A model generated the notes under the pieces. The model made no database searches and had not been told where the DNA came from. It saw nothing but the letters and a program-made list of their open reading frames with translations. Below are positions 47,551 through 56,690 of a stretch of DNA of 64,000 nucleotides, in pieces. Position numbers and translations under genes: made by a program. The DNA is taken from NCBI RefSeq assembly GCF_000768315.1, contig NZ_AQQX01000001.1, forward strand, positions 1 to 64,000, given 5' to 3'. Positions within the stretch are counted from its first letter, which is position 1, and the number at the start of each line of letters is the position of its first letter. This DNA is from Pseudooceanicola atlanticus (GTDB lineage: Bacteria > Pseudomonadota > Alphaproteobacteria > Rhodobacterales > Rhodobacteraceae).

Positions 47551-48321
47551 TCATGCCGCTGCCCCCGTTCCCAGATAGGCCGCCATCACGTCGGGATGGG
47601 CCTGCACCTCGGCGGGGGTGCCCATGGCGAGCGGCTGGCCGTTGGCCACGGCCAGAACGCGGTCCGAGACCTGGTTCACCAGGCTCATGTCATGTTCCAC
47701 CATCAGCACGGTCAGGCCCATGTCGCGGCGCATGTCCTCGATCCAGAAGGCGACGTCTCGGGTTTCCTCGACCGAGAGGCCGGAGGCCGGTTCGTCCAGC
47801 AGGATCAGCTTGGGCCCGATGGCCAGCGCGCGGCCGATCTCGACCACCTTGCGCACGCCGTAGGGCAGGCCGGCGATCATCTTCTTGCGGTAGGCTTCGA
47901 GTTCCAGGAACTCGATCACCTGTTCGACGCGGCGGCGATGTTCGCGTTCCTCGCGGCGGACCTTGGGCAGGAACAGGATGTCCTGCACGAAGTTCGTGGC
48001 GCGGTGCGTGTGCCGACCCATCAGCAGGTTGTCGAGGACCGTGGAATGATCGAACAGCTCGATATTCTGGAAGGTCCGCGCGATGCCCAGCCCGGCGATG
48101 TCATGCGCCTTGAACCCGGTGATGTTCTGCCCGTCGAAGCGGATCGTGCCGCGGGTGGGCTGGTAGACCCGGCTGATCAGGTTGAAGATCGTGGATTTCC
48201 CGGCGCCGTTCGGGCCGATGATGGCGAAGACCTCGCCCTCGTCGACCGAGAAGGACACGCCGTCCACGGCCTTCACGCCGCCGAAATGGATGGCCAGGTC
48301 ATTGACGTCCAGAAGGCTCAT
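47551..48321 (-). CDS. livG: LivG-type ABC transporter ATP-binding protein
   Basis: 256 residues. Walker A GPNGAGKST, the LivG-specific ITGFKAHDIAGLGIARTFQN, LPYGVRKVVEIGRAL (LivG form of the signature) and LILLDEPASGLS are present. Its ATG overlaps the livM stop by four bases. It couples ATP hydrolysis to import with LivF. Confidence 0.95.
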   Translation of the reverse strand: MSLLDVNDLAIHFGGVKAVDGVSFSVDEGEVFAIIGPNGAGKSTIFNLISRVYQPTRGTIRFDGQNITGFKAHDIAGLGIARTFQNIELFDHSTVLDNLLMGRHTHRATNFVQDILFLPKVRREEREHRRRVEQVIEFLELEAYRKKMIAGLPYGVRKVVEIGRALAIGPKLILLDEPASGLSVEETRDVAFWIEDMRRDMGLTVLMVEHDMSLVNQVSDRVLAVANGQPLAMGTPAEVQAHPDVMAAYLGTGAAA

Positions 48322-49412
48322 TTCATCCGCTCCGTCTTGAGGTAGGATTTCTGCCGGCGGAACATGTCCTTGCGGGCCAGCGGGAAGATCTCGAACCAGG
48401 TGCGGATTTTCAGCCAGCGACCATACAGTCCCGTGGGTTCATAGATGATGAAGCCGATCAGGATCAGCGAGAAGATCATCGTGTCGAGCCCTGGAATGCC
48501 CGAAAGGTCGATCCCGATGCCCACCAGGTTGTCCCGCGCGATGGAGATCGCCTGCGGCACCGCCGTGATCAGGATCGCCCCCAGGAACGCACCCTGGATG
48601 AAGCCGAGGCCGCCGATGGTCACGACCAGCAGCAGGTTGATCGAGATGAAGATCGAGAAGAGCTCGTAATTGAAGAAGCCGATGTAATGGCCCATCAGCG
48701 CCCCGGCCAGGCCGGTGACGCCCGAGGATAGCCCGAAGGCCAGCGCGCGGGTCCGGGTCACGTTGATGCCCAGGGCGCGGGCCGAGACCTCGGAATCTCG
48801 CACGGCCAGGAAGGACCGCCCCGTGGGCGAGCGCATCAGGTTGGCGTAGCCCCAGGTGACGATGGCCACCACGGCGAGGCAGAGCCAGTAGAAGTTCTCG
48901 AGCGAGGCATAGCGGTCGAAGCTGATCCCGAAGATCGTGATCGAGGGCGCCATGATGCCGCCGACCCCGCCGGTGATCGGTTCCAGCAGGATCACCAGTT
49001 CCTCGACGATGACGAAGACCGCAAGCGTCGCGATGGCCAGGTAGATGCCCGACATGCGGACGGCTGGCACCGCGATGATCGCGCCGAAGAGGCCGGTGAT
49101 GATCCCGGCAATCGGGAAGGTCAGCAGGAAGGGCAGGCCGGCATTCATCAGCGCCGCGTTGGCATAGGCCCCGATGGCGAGGAAGGCCGCATGACCCAGG
49201 CTGACCTGCCCGGTATGGCCGACGGCCACCATCAGCCCCATGCCCGCCAGCGCCCAGATCAGGGTATTGGCGGCCTCGGCCAGGTAGTAATTGCCGACGA
49301 AGAAGGGCAGGGCGACCATCACCGCCAGCAGCACCGCGATCTTGGCGCGGCTCTGCCCGTGTTCATGCAGGTCGATATCCTTGTCGTAACTTGTCTTGAA
49401 GACCACGCGCAT
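48318..49412 (-). CDS. livM: LivM-type ABC transporter permease
   Basis: 364 residues with about nine to ten membrane segments. The LivM patterns include GMGLMVAVGHTGQVSLGHAAFLAIGAY and the SPTGRSFLAVRDSEVSARALGIN loop that contacts the ATPases. It has a charged 20-residue N-terminal extension and a cytoplasmic C-terminal tail. It starts four bases after livH and overlaps livG. Confidence 0.94.
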   Translation of the reverse strand: MRVVFKTSYDKDIDLHEHGQSRAKIAVLLAVMVALPFFVGNYYLAEAANTLIWALAGMGLMVAVGHTGQVSLGHAAFLAIGAYANAALMNAGLPFLLTFPIAGIITGLFGAIIAVPAVRMSGIYLAIATLAVFVIVEELVILLEPITGGVGGIMAPSITIFGISFDRYASLENFYWLCLAVVAIVTWGYANLMRSPTGRSFLAVRDSEVSARALGINVTRTRALAFGLSSGVTGLAGALMGHYIGFFNYELFSIFISINLLLVVTIGGLGFIQGAFLGAILITAVPQAISIARDNLVGIGIDLSGIPGLDTMIFSLILIGFIIYEPTGLYGRWLKIRTWFEIFPLARKDMFRRQKSYLKTERMK

Positions 49413-49416
49413 CGGT

Positions 49417-50292
49417 TCAGACCTTCTTCATCTGGATCTGGCTGAACAGGCCGCCGGGACGGGTGACCAGCACGATCAGCATGATGATGTAGGGCGACAT
49501 CTTGGCCAGCTCGCCGGGGGCGTAACGGCCCGCGACGGGTTCGATCACCCCGATGATGAGCCCGCCCAGCAGCGCCCCGGGCAGGGACCCGAGGCCCCCG
49601 ATCACCGCCGCCGCGAAGGCCTTGATCCCCAGCAGGCCGATATTCGGGTCGATGGCGCCGCGCGTGGCATACAGCACGCCCGCAACGGTCGCCACGGCGC
49701 CCGACAGGCCCCAGATCAGCGAATTGACCCGCATCACCGGTACGCCGACGATATAGGCTGCCATCTGGTTCTGCGACGCGGCCTGTGCGGCCAGGCCGAT
49801 CTTGGTGAAGGCAAAGAAGGCCCACAGCGCCACGGTCAGCACCAGCGTGACCCCGATGGTCACCAGGTCGGCGAGCGAGATCACGATGCCGCCGCCGCGC
49901 AGGTTCTGCCCGGCAAAGGGCGTTTCCAGCACCAACGGCGTGTAGCCCCAGATCGAGCCCGCGACGAAGCGGAACACGAAGCCGAGAGCGATGGTCAGGA
50001 TAACGAGGGCGAATTGCGGCTGGCCGAAGATCTGGCGCACCACGACCCGTTCGACGCCCCAGCTGATTCCGAACATCAGCACCATGGCGCACATGACGGC
50101 GAGGCCGAAGGGCAGTCCCATCTGGTCGGTATTGCCGAAGCCGAGCGCGATGAACGCCCCCAGCATCATCATGTCGCCCTGGGCGAAGTTCACGCCCTCG
50201 CTGGACTTGTAGATCATGACGAAACCGAGCGCGACGAGCCCGTAGATACAGCCGTTGGCCAGGCCACCTATGACGAGTTGAAGCAGCTCCAT
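49417..50292 (-). CDS. livH: LivH-type ABC transporter permease
   Basis: 291 residues, eight or so membrane segments. The opening MELLQLVIGGLANGCIYGLVALGFVMIYKSSEGVNFAQGDMMMLGAF is characteristic of LivH. It is the first gene of the livHMGF-ligase-livJ operon. The ATG at 50292 is chosen for the family N-terminus; the SD is weak. Upstream lie promoters shared with the divergent TetR gene. Confidence 0.94.
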   Translation of the reverse strand: MELLQLVIGGLANGCIYGLVALGFVMIYKSSEGVNFAQGDMMMLGAFIALGFGNTDQMGLPFGLAVMCAMVLMFGISWGVERVVVRQIFGQPQFALVILTIALGFVFRFVAGSIWGYTPLVLETPFAGQNLRGGGIVISLADLVTIGVTLVLTVALWAFFAFTKIGLAAQAASQNQMAAYIVGVPVMRVNSLIWGLSGAVATVAGVLYATRGAIDPNIGLLGIKAFAAAVIGGLGSLPGALLGGLIIGVIEPVAGRYAPGELAKMSPYIIMLIVLVTRPGGLFSQIQMKKV

Positions 50293-50367
50293 TAGCGGAG
50301 CCCGGGCGCAAGCGCGCCCCTCTGGATAGTATCCATGCCGTCTCCTCCCCTGCGGCGATGAACGATG

Positions 50368-50405
50368 TTGACAGGAATTAAACACTCGTGTTCAATTTAC
50401 GTCAA
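50368..50405. promoter_or_regulatory. overlapping divergent promoters with central palindrome (TetR/livH)
   Basis: Plus strand: TTGACA (50368-50373), 17 bases, TTCAAT (50391-50396). Minus strand: TTGACG (50405-50400), 17 bases, TTTAAT (50382-50377). The quasi-palindrome TTAAACAC-TC-GTGTTCAA (50378-50395) covers both spacers. A regulator bound here would block both directions. Confidence 0.65.
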
Positions 50406-50435
50406 CAGTGATTTTTCGAGAGACCGAAAGAGCCG

Positions 50436-51056
50436 ATGAATACAGCCACCCTTCGCATCCAACAGGCCGCGCTCAGGCTCTTTGCCGAGAATGGCGGAAC
50501 GAGCGTCGCGGTCAGCGAGCTCGCGAAGGAGGCCGGGCTGTCGCGCGGCACGATCTACAACAACCTCGACGATCCGACGGCGCTGTTCGAATCGGTCTGC
50601 CAGACCGTGGCGCAGGAATTCGGCGACTCGATCGCGGCGGCCACGCGGGACATGTCGGACCCGGCAGAAAAGGTCTCGGCCGCGGTGCGCCTGTGCGTGC
50701 GGCGGGTGCATGAAGACCCCCATTGGGGGCGCTTCATCGCGCGCTACGCCATGCTGGAACCGACGCTGGGATCCTTCTGGGGCAAGATGCCCGCAGAGGA
50801 ACTGCGCCGCGGGCTGATCAGCGGGCGGTTCAACTTTCATCGCGACCAGGTCGCCTCGATCACCGCATCGGCGGGCGGGGCAACCTTTGGCGCCATGACG
50901 CTTGTCCTGGACGGTCACCGCACGTGGCGGCAGGCCGGCAGCGACACGGCAGAAATCATCCTGCGCGGGGTCGGCATCGAAAGGGCCGAAGCGCGGGACA
51001 TCACGCAAATGGAATTGGACCCCCTGCCAAGGATGGCCGTGTTCGACGCGGCCTGA
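50436..51056 (+). CDS. TetR family transcriptional regulator
   Basis: 206 residues. The N-terminal helix-turn-helix is [15 protein letters not shown], then [21 protein letters not shown], typical of TetR. The C-terminal half is a ligand-binding domain without clear specificity. It leads the fadA-fadJ-AMACR-hydratase genes (30-bp gap) and diverges from the liv operon. The palindrome at 50378-50395 is the natural operator. Acyl-CoA is a likely effector by analogy with FadR/PsrA-type TetR proteins. Confidence 0.92.
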   Translation: MNTATLRIQQAALRLFAENGGTSVAVSELAKEAGLSRGTIYNNLDDPTALFESVCQTVAQEFGDSIAAATRDMSDPAEKVSAAVRLCVRRVHEDPHWGRFIARYAMLEPTLGSFWGKMPAEELRRGLISGRFNFHRDQVASITASAGGATFGAMTLVLDGHRTWRQAGSDTAEIILRGVGIERAEARDITQMELDPLPRMAVFDAA

Positions 51057-51085
51057 CAGCAGGGTTTCATGGGAGGAAGAGGAAG

Positions 51086-52294
51086 ATGGCAGAAGCTGCC
51101 TATATTTACGATGCAATCCGCACACCGCGATCCAAGGGCAAGGGCGATGGCACCCTGCACGAGGTGAAGCCGATCAACCTGGTGACGACCCTGCTGGGCG
51201 AAATGCAGCAGCGTCACGACCTGGATACCAGCCGCGTCGATGACGTGATGCTGGGCTGCGTGGCCCCGGTGATGGAACAGGGCGCGGTGCTGCCCAAGAT
51301 CGCGCTGCAGAAGGCGGGCTGGGACGAATCCGTGCCGGGCGCGCAGGTGAACCGGTTCTGTGCCTCGGGGCTCGACACGTTCAACACCGCCGCGGCCAAG
51401 GTCGCGTCGGGCTGGGAAGACCTGGTCTGCGCGGGCGGCTTCGAATCGATGTCCCGCGTGCCGATGGGCGCCGATGGCGGCCCCTTTGCCGAGGACCCGG
51501 AAACCGCGATCAACACCGGCTTCGTGCCGCAGGGCATCGGCGCCGACCTGATCGCCACCATCGAGGGCTGGAGCCGCGATGACGTGGACGAGTTCGCCCT
51601 GCAAAGCCAGAAGAAGGCCGCCCATGCGCGCGATTCTGGATGGTTCGACCGTTCTGTCGTTCCAGTACGGGATGAAAACGGGCTGATCGTTCTGGAACGT
51701 GACGATTTCATCAAGCCCGATACGGACATGCAGAAACTGGGCGCGCTGAAGGCAAGCTTTGCCATGCCCGGGTCGATGGGGTTCGACGCGGTGGCGCTGG
51801 CCAAGTATCCGCAGGTCGAACGGATCGACCATGTCCATACGCCCGGTAACTCCTCGGGCATCGTGGATGGCGCATCGCTGGTGATGGTCGGCAACGAGAA
51901 GGCCGGCAAGGATCTGGGCCTCGACCCGCGCGGGCGCGTGGTGGCCATTGCGCTGACCGCGACCGACCCGACGATCATGCTGACGGGCCCGGGCCCGGCA
52001 TCGGAAAAGGCGCTGGCCAAGGCCGGGCTGACCATCGACGACATCGACCTGGTCGAGATCAACGAGGCCTTTGCATCGGTCGCCCTGCGCCTGCAACGCG
52101 ACCTCAATGTGCCGGATGAAAAGCTGAACGTCGTGGGGGGCGCCATCGCCATGGGGCACCCGCTGGGCGCCACCGGCGGCTGCCTGGTGTCGACCATGCT
52201 GGACGAGCTGGAGCGCCGGAACCAGAAGCGCGCGCTGATCTGCATGTGCGTGGGCGGTGGCATGGGCATCGCGTCCATCATCGAACGCCTGTGA
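51086..52294 (+). CDS. fadA: acetyl-CoA acyltransferase (thiolase)
   Basis: 402 residues. Thiolase motifs are all present: acylated Cys92 in NRFCASGLD, the NEAFA segment, [14 protein letters not shown] histidine, and CMCVGGGMG with the second cysteine. It releases acetyl-CoA in beta-oxidation. The ATG at 51086 follows GGGAGGAAGAGG; the open frame upstream belongs to the antisense/shadow of the TetR gene. It is followed by fadJ after 20 bases and is its expected partner. Confidence 0.94.
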   Translation: MAEAAYIYDAIRTPRSKGKGDGTLHEVKPINLVTTLLGEMQQRHDLDTSRVDDVMLGCVAPVMEQGAVLPKIALQKAGWDESVPGAQVNRFCASGLDTFNTAAAKVASGWEDLVCAGGFESMSRVPMGADGGPFAEDPETAINTGFVPQGIGADLIATIEGWSRDDVDEFALQSQKKAAHARDSGWFDRSVVPVRDENGLIVLERDDFIKPDTDMQKLGALKASFAMPGSMGFDAVALAKYPQVERIDHVHTPGNSSGIVDGASLVMVGNEKAGKDLGLDPRGRVVAIALTATDPTIMLTGPGPASEKALAKAGLTIDDIDLVEINEAFASVALRLQRDLNVPDEKLNVVGGAIAMGHPLGATGGCLVSTMLDELERRNQKRALICMCVGGGMGIASIIERL

Positions 52295-52314
52295 TCGCGC
52301 GGAGGGAGGAAACC

Positions 52315-54462
52315 ATGGAAGATTTCATCTACGAGAAGGATGCCGACGGCATCGTCACGGTCACGCTGGACATGCAGGGCCAGAACGCCAACACCATGAA
52401 CGACCGGTTCGAACCGGGCATGCGCGCGGTCTGCAACCGGCTGGAGGCTGAAGAGGGTCTGGCGGGGGTCGTCTTTGCCTCGGCCAAGTCGACCTTCTTT
52501 GCCGGGGGCGACCTGAACAACATCCTGGCCACGACAGAGGCCGGCGAAGCCGAATTCGCGATGATCGAGGCCAGCAAGGCCACCTATCGCCGGCTTGAGA
52601 AACTGCCCGTGCCCGTCGTTGCCGCGATCAACGGTGCGGCGCTTGGCGGCGGCTACGAGCTGTGCCTGAGCTGCAACCATCGCATCGTTCAGAACACGCC
52701 GAAGGCCGTTGTCGGCCTGCCCGAGGTGACGCTGGGCCTGCTGCCCGGGGCCGGGGGCGTGGTGCGCCTGACCGCGCTGCTGGGTCTGGAAAAGGCGATG
52801 CCCTACCTGCTGGAAGGGCGGCAGGCGCAACCCGCCGAGGCGCTGAAAGTCGGCATGGTCGACGAGATCGTCGAGACGCGCGAGGACCTAGTCCCCGCCG
52901 CCAAGGCCTGGATCAAGGCCAACCCCGAAGCGGCCGTGCAGCCCTGGGATCAGAAGGGCTTCCGCTATCCCGGTGGCGATGCGCTGCACCCGAAGGTGCG
53001 GCAGATGATCCAGGTCAGCTCTGCAATGCTGTACCAGAAGACCCGTGGCCTGCTGCCCGCGCCCGAGAAGATCCTCGATGTCGCCGTGAACTCCATGCGG
53101 ATGAACTTCGACGCGGCGCTCAGGATGGAAACCCGGCGGTTCATCGGGCTGATGGCGTCGAAGGAAGCCAAGGCCGCGATCTCGACCTTCTTCTTCGGGA
53201 TGCAGGCGATCAAGTCCGGCAAGGTCCGCCCCGAGGGCGCGCATTGGAAAGCCGGGTCCGCCGCCGTGCTGGGCGCCGGCATGATGGGGTCGGGCATTGC
53301 CTATGCCCATGCCAAGCGGGGCTTGGCCACGACGCTGAAGGACACCGAGATGGCCAATGCCGAGAAGGGCAAGGGCTATTCCGAGAAGCTGTGCGACAAG
53401 GCGATCAAACGGGGCCGTATGGATGAGGACGCCAAGGCGGCGCTTCTGTCCCAGATCACCCCCGCGACCGAGAATGCCGAACCGGGCAGCGTCGACATCA
53501 TCATCGAGGCCGTGTTCGAGGATATCGACCTCAAGGACAAGGTGATCGCCGAGACCTGGCCGATGCTGTCGGAAGACGGGATCTACGGCTCGAACACCTC
53601 GACTTTGCCGATCTCGATCCTGGCGGAATCCTGCCCCGATCCGACCCGCTTCATCGGGCTGCATTTCTTCAGCCCCGTCGACAAGATGAAGGTGGTCGAG
53701 ATCATCATGGGCGAGAAGACAAGCGAGGAGACGCTGCGCAAGGCCTACGATTACGTCCAGCAGATCGGCTACATGCCCATCGTGGTGAATGACAGCCGCG
53801 GGTTCTTTACCAGCCGCGTCTTCGGCACCTTCATGGACGAAGGGTGCCAGTTGCTGGTGGACGGCATGGCGCCCACAGCCATCGAACGGGCCGCCTGGCT
53901 GGCGGGGATGCCGGTCGGGCCGCTTCAGGTCTTTGACGAGGTGTCGCTGATCCTGGGTCAGAAGGTGCGCAAGACCCATGTCGCGCTGGACAAGCGCCTG
54001 GGCGTCGAAAGCGATTTCGGCCACCACAACACTGCCACCGTCGAGGTCACCGACAAGATGATCGAGATGGGCCGCGGCGGGCGTCAATACGGTGGCGGAT
54101 TTTACGATTACGACGGCGAGGGCAAGCGCACGCTCTGGCCGGAGTTGGGGCAATTCGCCAAGGGCAACACGGAGGTGCCGCTGCAGGACGCGGTGGACCG
54201 CATCCTCTATCGCCAGGCGATCGAGACGCTGCGCTGCCTCGATGAAGGTGTGCTGAACACCGAGGTCGAGGCGAACCTGGGCGGCATCTTTGCCATCGGG
54301 TTCCCGGCCCATACGGGCGGCGCGATCCAGTTCATCCGTGGTGAGGGCGTCGACCGGTTCAAGGCCCGTGCCAAGGAACTGGCCGAGGCCTATGGCGAAC
54401 GCTTTGCGGTGCCCGATGCCATCTATGACCGGCTGCGCGACAGCACGGCCAAGGCGGCATGA
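52315..54462 (+). CDS. fadJ: 3-hydroxyacyl-CoA dehydrogenase / enoyl-CoA hydratase fusion
   Basis: 715 residues. The crotonase half (residues about 1-190) has KSTFFAGGDLNN, GAALGGGYELCLSC and PEVTLGLLPGAGG. The dehydrogenase half begins with the NAD-binding AVLGAGMMGSGIA near 317 and has GLHFFSPVDKMKVVEII near 449 and DSRGFFTSRVF. It carries out the hydration and oxidation steps of beta-oxidation. FadB-type isomerase function cannot be excluded. GGAGGGAGGA precedes the ATG. Its stop overlaps the next gene (ATGA). Confidence 0.95.
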   Translation: MEDFIYEKDADGIVTVTLDMQGQNANTMNDRFEPGMRAVCNRLEAEEGLAGVVFASAKSTFFAGGDLNNILATTEAGEAEFAMIEASKATYRRLEKLPVPVVAAINGAALGGGYELCLSCNHRIVQNTPKAVVGLPEVTLGLLPGAGGVVRLTALLGLEKAMPYLLEGRQAQPAEALKVGMVDEIVETREDLVPAAKAWIKANPEAAVQPWDQKGFRYPGGDALHPKVRQMIQVSSAMLYQKTRGLLPAPEKILDVAVNSMRMNFDAALRMETRRFIGLMASKEAKAAISTFFFGMQAIKSGKVRPEGAHWKAGSAAVLGAGMMGSGIAYAHAKRGLATTLKDTEMANAEKGKGYSEKLCDKAIKRGRMDEDAKAALLSQITPATENAEPGSVDIIIEAVFEDIDLKDKVIAETWPMLSEDGIYGSNTSTLPISILAESCPDPTRFIGLHFFSPVDKMKVVEIIMGEKTSEETLRKAYDYVQQIGYMPIVVNDSRGFFTSRVFGTFMDEGCQLLVDGMAPTAIERAAWLAGMPVGPLQVFDEVSLILGQKVRKTHVALDKRLGVESDFGHHNTATVEVTDKMIEMGRGGRQYGGGFYDYDGEGKRTLWPELGQFAKGNTEVPLQDAVDRILYRQAIETLRCLDEGVLNTEVEANLGGIFAIGFPAHTGGAIQFIRGEGVDRFKARAKELAEAYGERFAVPDAIYDRLRDSTAKAA

Positions 54463-55586
54463 GCGGACCGCTCAGGGGACTGAAGGTCGTTGAAATGCAG
54501 GGAATTGGACCCGCCCCCCTGGCGGGCCAGTTCCTTGCGGATCTCGGGGCGGAGGTGACGCTGATCACCCGCGCCTCGGGCAAGGCCGATCCCACCGATA
54601 TCAACAATCGCGGCAAACGATCCGTCGCGCTGAACCTGAAATCGCCGGAGGGGGTCGAGGTCGCGCTGGCCCTGATCGACCGGGCCGACATCCTGATCGA
54701 AGGCTTCCGTCCCGGCGTGATGGAGCGGATGGGGCTGGGCGCCGATACCTGCCTGTCGCGCAATTCCGGCCTGATCTACGGGCGCATGACCGGCTGGGGG
54801 CAGGACGGCCCGCTGGCGCAGACCGCCGGGCACGACATCAATTACCTTGGCCTCACCGGGTTCCTGAACGCCATCGGTCATGCCGACCGCGCCCCCGCCC
54901 CGCCGCTGAATATCGGCGCGGATTACGGTGGCGGCACGATGTTCCTGCTGTTCGGCATCATGGCCGCGCTCTACGAGCGTCAGGGCTCGGGACAGGGGCA
55001 GGTTATCGACGCGGCGATGGTCGACGGGGCCTCTGCCCTGATGGCGCTGATCCACGCGATGTCGGCGGGCGGCCTGTGGTCCGAACGTCGCGAAGCGAAC
55101 CTGCTGGATGGCGGCGCGCCCTTCTACCGGTCCTATGAATGCGCCGACGGCAAGTTCATCGCCGTCGGCCCGCTGGAGCCGCAATTCTTCGCCGAGCTTG
55201 TCCGCCTTGCCGGTCTGCCCGACGACCACCGGGCCAGCCAGATGGACCCGCGCAACTGGGCCGAGCGGCGCGAGGGTTATGCCGCCCTGTTCCGCCAGAA
55301 GACACGGGACGAATGGGCGGCGATCTTCGAGGGGTCGGATGCCTGCGCGACGCCGGTCCTGTCCTGGTCCGAAGCGCCACAGCACCCGCATCTTGCCGCG
55401 CGCGGCACCTTCGTCGACCGGGACGGCGTGACCCAGGCGGCTCCGGCCCCCCGGTTCAGCCGATCCGAACCCGATGCCGTTGCCGCCCCGCCCGCGCCGG
55501 GCGCCGATACCGAAACCGTGCTGGGCCAGCTGGGCTATGATCGCGAACGGATCGACAGCCTGCGCGCCGCCGGTATTCTGACCTGA
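54459..55586 (+). CDS. alpha-methylacyl-CoA racemase (CaiB/BaiF family)
   Basis: 375 residues. It starts with GLKVVEMQGIGPAPLAGQFLADLGAEV and shows the AMACR catalytic pair: His in AGHDINYLGLTG (near residue 125) and Asp in NIGADYGGGTMFL (near 154). These separate true racemases from CoA-transferases of the family. It inverts the 2-methyl centre of acyl-CoAs so that branched chains can be beta-oxidised. Coupled to fadJ by a four-base overlap. Confidence 0.9.
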   Translation: MSGPLRGLKVVEMQGIGPAPLAGQFLADLGAEVTLITRASGKADPTDINNRGKRSVALNLKSPEGVEVALALIDRADILIEGFRPGVMERMGLGADTCLSRNSGLIYGRMTGWGQDGPLAQTAGHDINYLGLTGFLNAIGHADRAPAPPLNIGADYGGGTMFLLFGIMAALYERQGSGQGQVIDAAMVDGASALMALIHAMSAGGLWSERREANLLDGGAPFYRSYECADGKFIAVGPLEPQFFAELVRLAGLPDDHRASQMDPRNWAERREGYAALFRQKTRDEWAAIFEGSDACATPVLSWSEAPQHPHLAARGTFVDRDGVTQAAPAPRFSRSEPDAVAAPPAPGADTETVLGQLGYDRERIDSLRAAGILT

Positions 55587-55597
55587 AGGAGAACACC

Positions 55598-56368
55598 ATG
55601 TCAGACCCATTGCTATTGACCATCGACGGGGCCATCGCCCGCGTCACCCTGAACCGGCCCGATGCCTTCAACGCCATGAACGCACCGCTGCGGGACGCGT
55701 TTCGCGATGCCATTTCCAAGATCCATGCCGACAAGAACGTGCGCGTCGTCATCCTGTCGGGCGAAGGGCGCGGGTTCTGCGCCGGCACCGACCTGACCGA
55801 AGGGCTGCCCGGGCCTGTTTCGCTGCTGATCGACCGGGAATACCGGCCGATCCTGGGTGCCATCGCCGATTCGCCGCATATCTGGATCGCGCAGGTCCAT
55901 GGCTCTGCCGCCGGGATCGGCGCGGCGCTTGCGATGAATTGCGACCTCGTCACCATGGCCGAGGATGCCAATATCTACATGGCCTTCGCCGCGATCGGGC
56001 TGGTCCCCGACGGCGGCTCAACCTGGCTGCTGCAGCGTGGGATGGGGGCAAAACGGGCGCTGCAGGCGATCCTCGAGGGACGCAAGATCCCGGCCAAGGA
56101 CGCGCTGGATTACGGTCTCGTCAACGCGACCCACCCGATGGAGGCGCTGGCCACGGAAACCACCGCCCTGGCCGAACGCCTGTCCGCCGGCGCACCGCTG
56201 GCGGCTGCCGCGGCCAAGCGCCTGATCCGGTCGATGGACGGGATGAGCTATCACGACGCCATTGCCGCAGAGGCAAGCGAACAGACCGCCCTGTCGGAAT
56301 CGCAGGATTCCCAGGAAGGCATCGCCGCCTTCCTGCAAAAGCGCAAACCCGAGTTTCGCGGGCTGTAA
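55598..56368 (+). CDS. enoyl-CoA hydratase/isomerase family protein
   Basis: 256 residues. The oxyanion-hole segments are GRGFCAGTDLTEG and HGSAAGIGAALAMNCD. At the usual first catalytic position it has MAFAAIGLVPDGG instead of a glutamate, and in the second block the helix reads GGSTWLLQRGMG. It may therefore be an isomerase or a divergent hydratase. It is the last gene of the TetR-led operon; AAGGAG precedes its ATG by a few bases. A terminator shared with tRNA-Leu follows. Confidence 0.87.
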   Translation: MSDPLLLTIDGAIARVTLNRPDAFNAMNAPLRDAFRDAISKIHADKNVRVVILSGEGRGFCAGTDLTEGLPGPVSLLIDREYRPILGAIADSPHIWIAQVHGSAAGIGAALAMNCDLVTMAEDANIYMAFAAIGLVPDGGSTWLLQRGMGAKRALQAILEGRKIPAKDALDYGLVNATHPMEALATETTALAERLSAGAPLAAAAAKRLIRSMDGMSYHDAIAAEASEQTALSESQDSQEGIAAFLQKRKPEFRGL

Positions 56369-56414
56369 GGGCGGGGGGCTAAAGCTCCCTGATCACATAT
56401 GAGGCTGAAATAAT

Positions 56415-56450
56415 AAAAGCCCCCAAGGTTTCAATGCCTTGGGGGCTTTT
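56415..56450. terminator. bidirectional terminator between hydratase gene and tRNA-Leu
   Basis: A perfect 14-bp stem AAAAGCCCCCAAGG / CCTTGGGGGCTTTT with an 8-base loop, T-rich in both directions. It ends the fad operon on the plus strand and tRNA-Leu on the minus strand. Confidence 0.93.
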
Positions 56451-56452
56451 AA

Positions 56453-56541
56453 TGGTGCCCAGAAGAGGACTCGAACCTCCACGTCCATACGGACACCAGC
56501 ACCTGAAGCTGGCGCGTCTACCAATTCCGCCATCTGGGCAC
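56453..56541 (-). tRNA. tRNA-Leu (anticodon CAG)
   Basis: 89 nt including an encoded CCA. On the minus strand the acceptor GTGCCCA pairs with TGGGCAC, the D arm reads GGCGGAATTGGTAGACGCG, the anticodon loop is CTTCAGG, and there is a long variable arm (TGTCCGTATGGACG) as in class II tRNAs, then GGTTCGAGTCC. It is followed immediately by the bidirectional terminator. Confidence 0.95.
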
Positions 56542-56690
56542 AGATCACGTGAGGCGGTGATCTAGACGTGGTGCGAGCTGGTGTCAACGGGGATTTGCGG
56601 CATTTTTAGCATCAATGTCATATCGCCTTGCCCGGTCAGCGGCAGAGGGTTAGGAACAAAGGGAAATGGCCACGTTCGGAAGGTTTCCCC

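Noticed and set aside
51086-52294. The longer thiolase start at 50723
   Set aside because: The extension overlaps the TetR gene in another frame; the ATG at 51086 has a strong SD and the family N-terminus.
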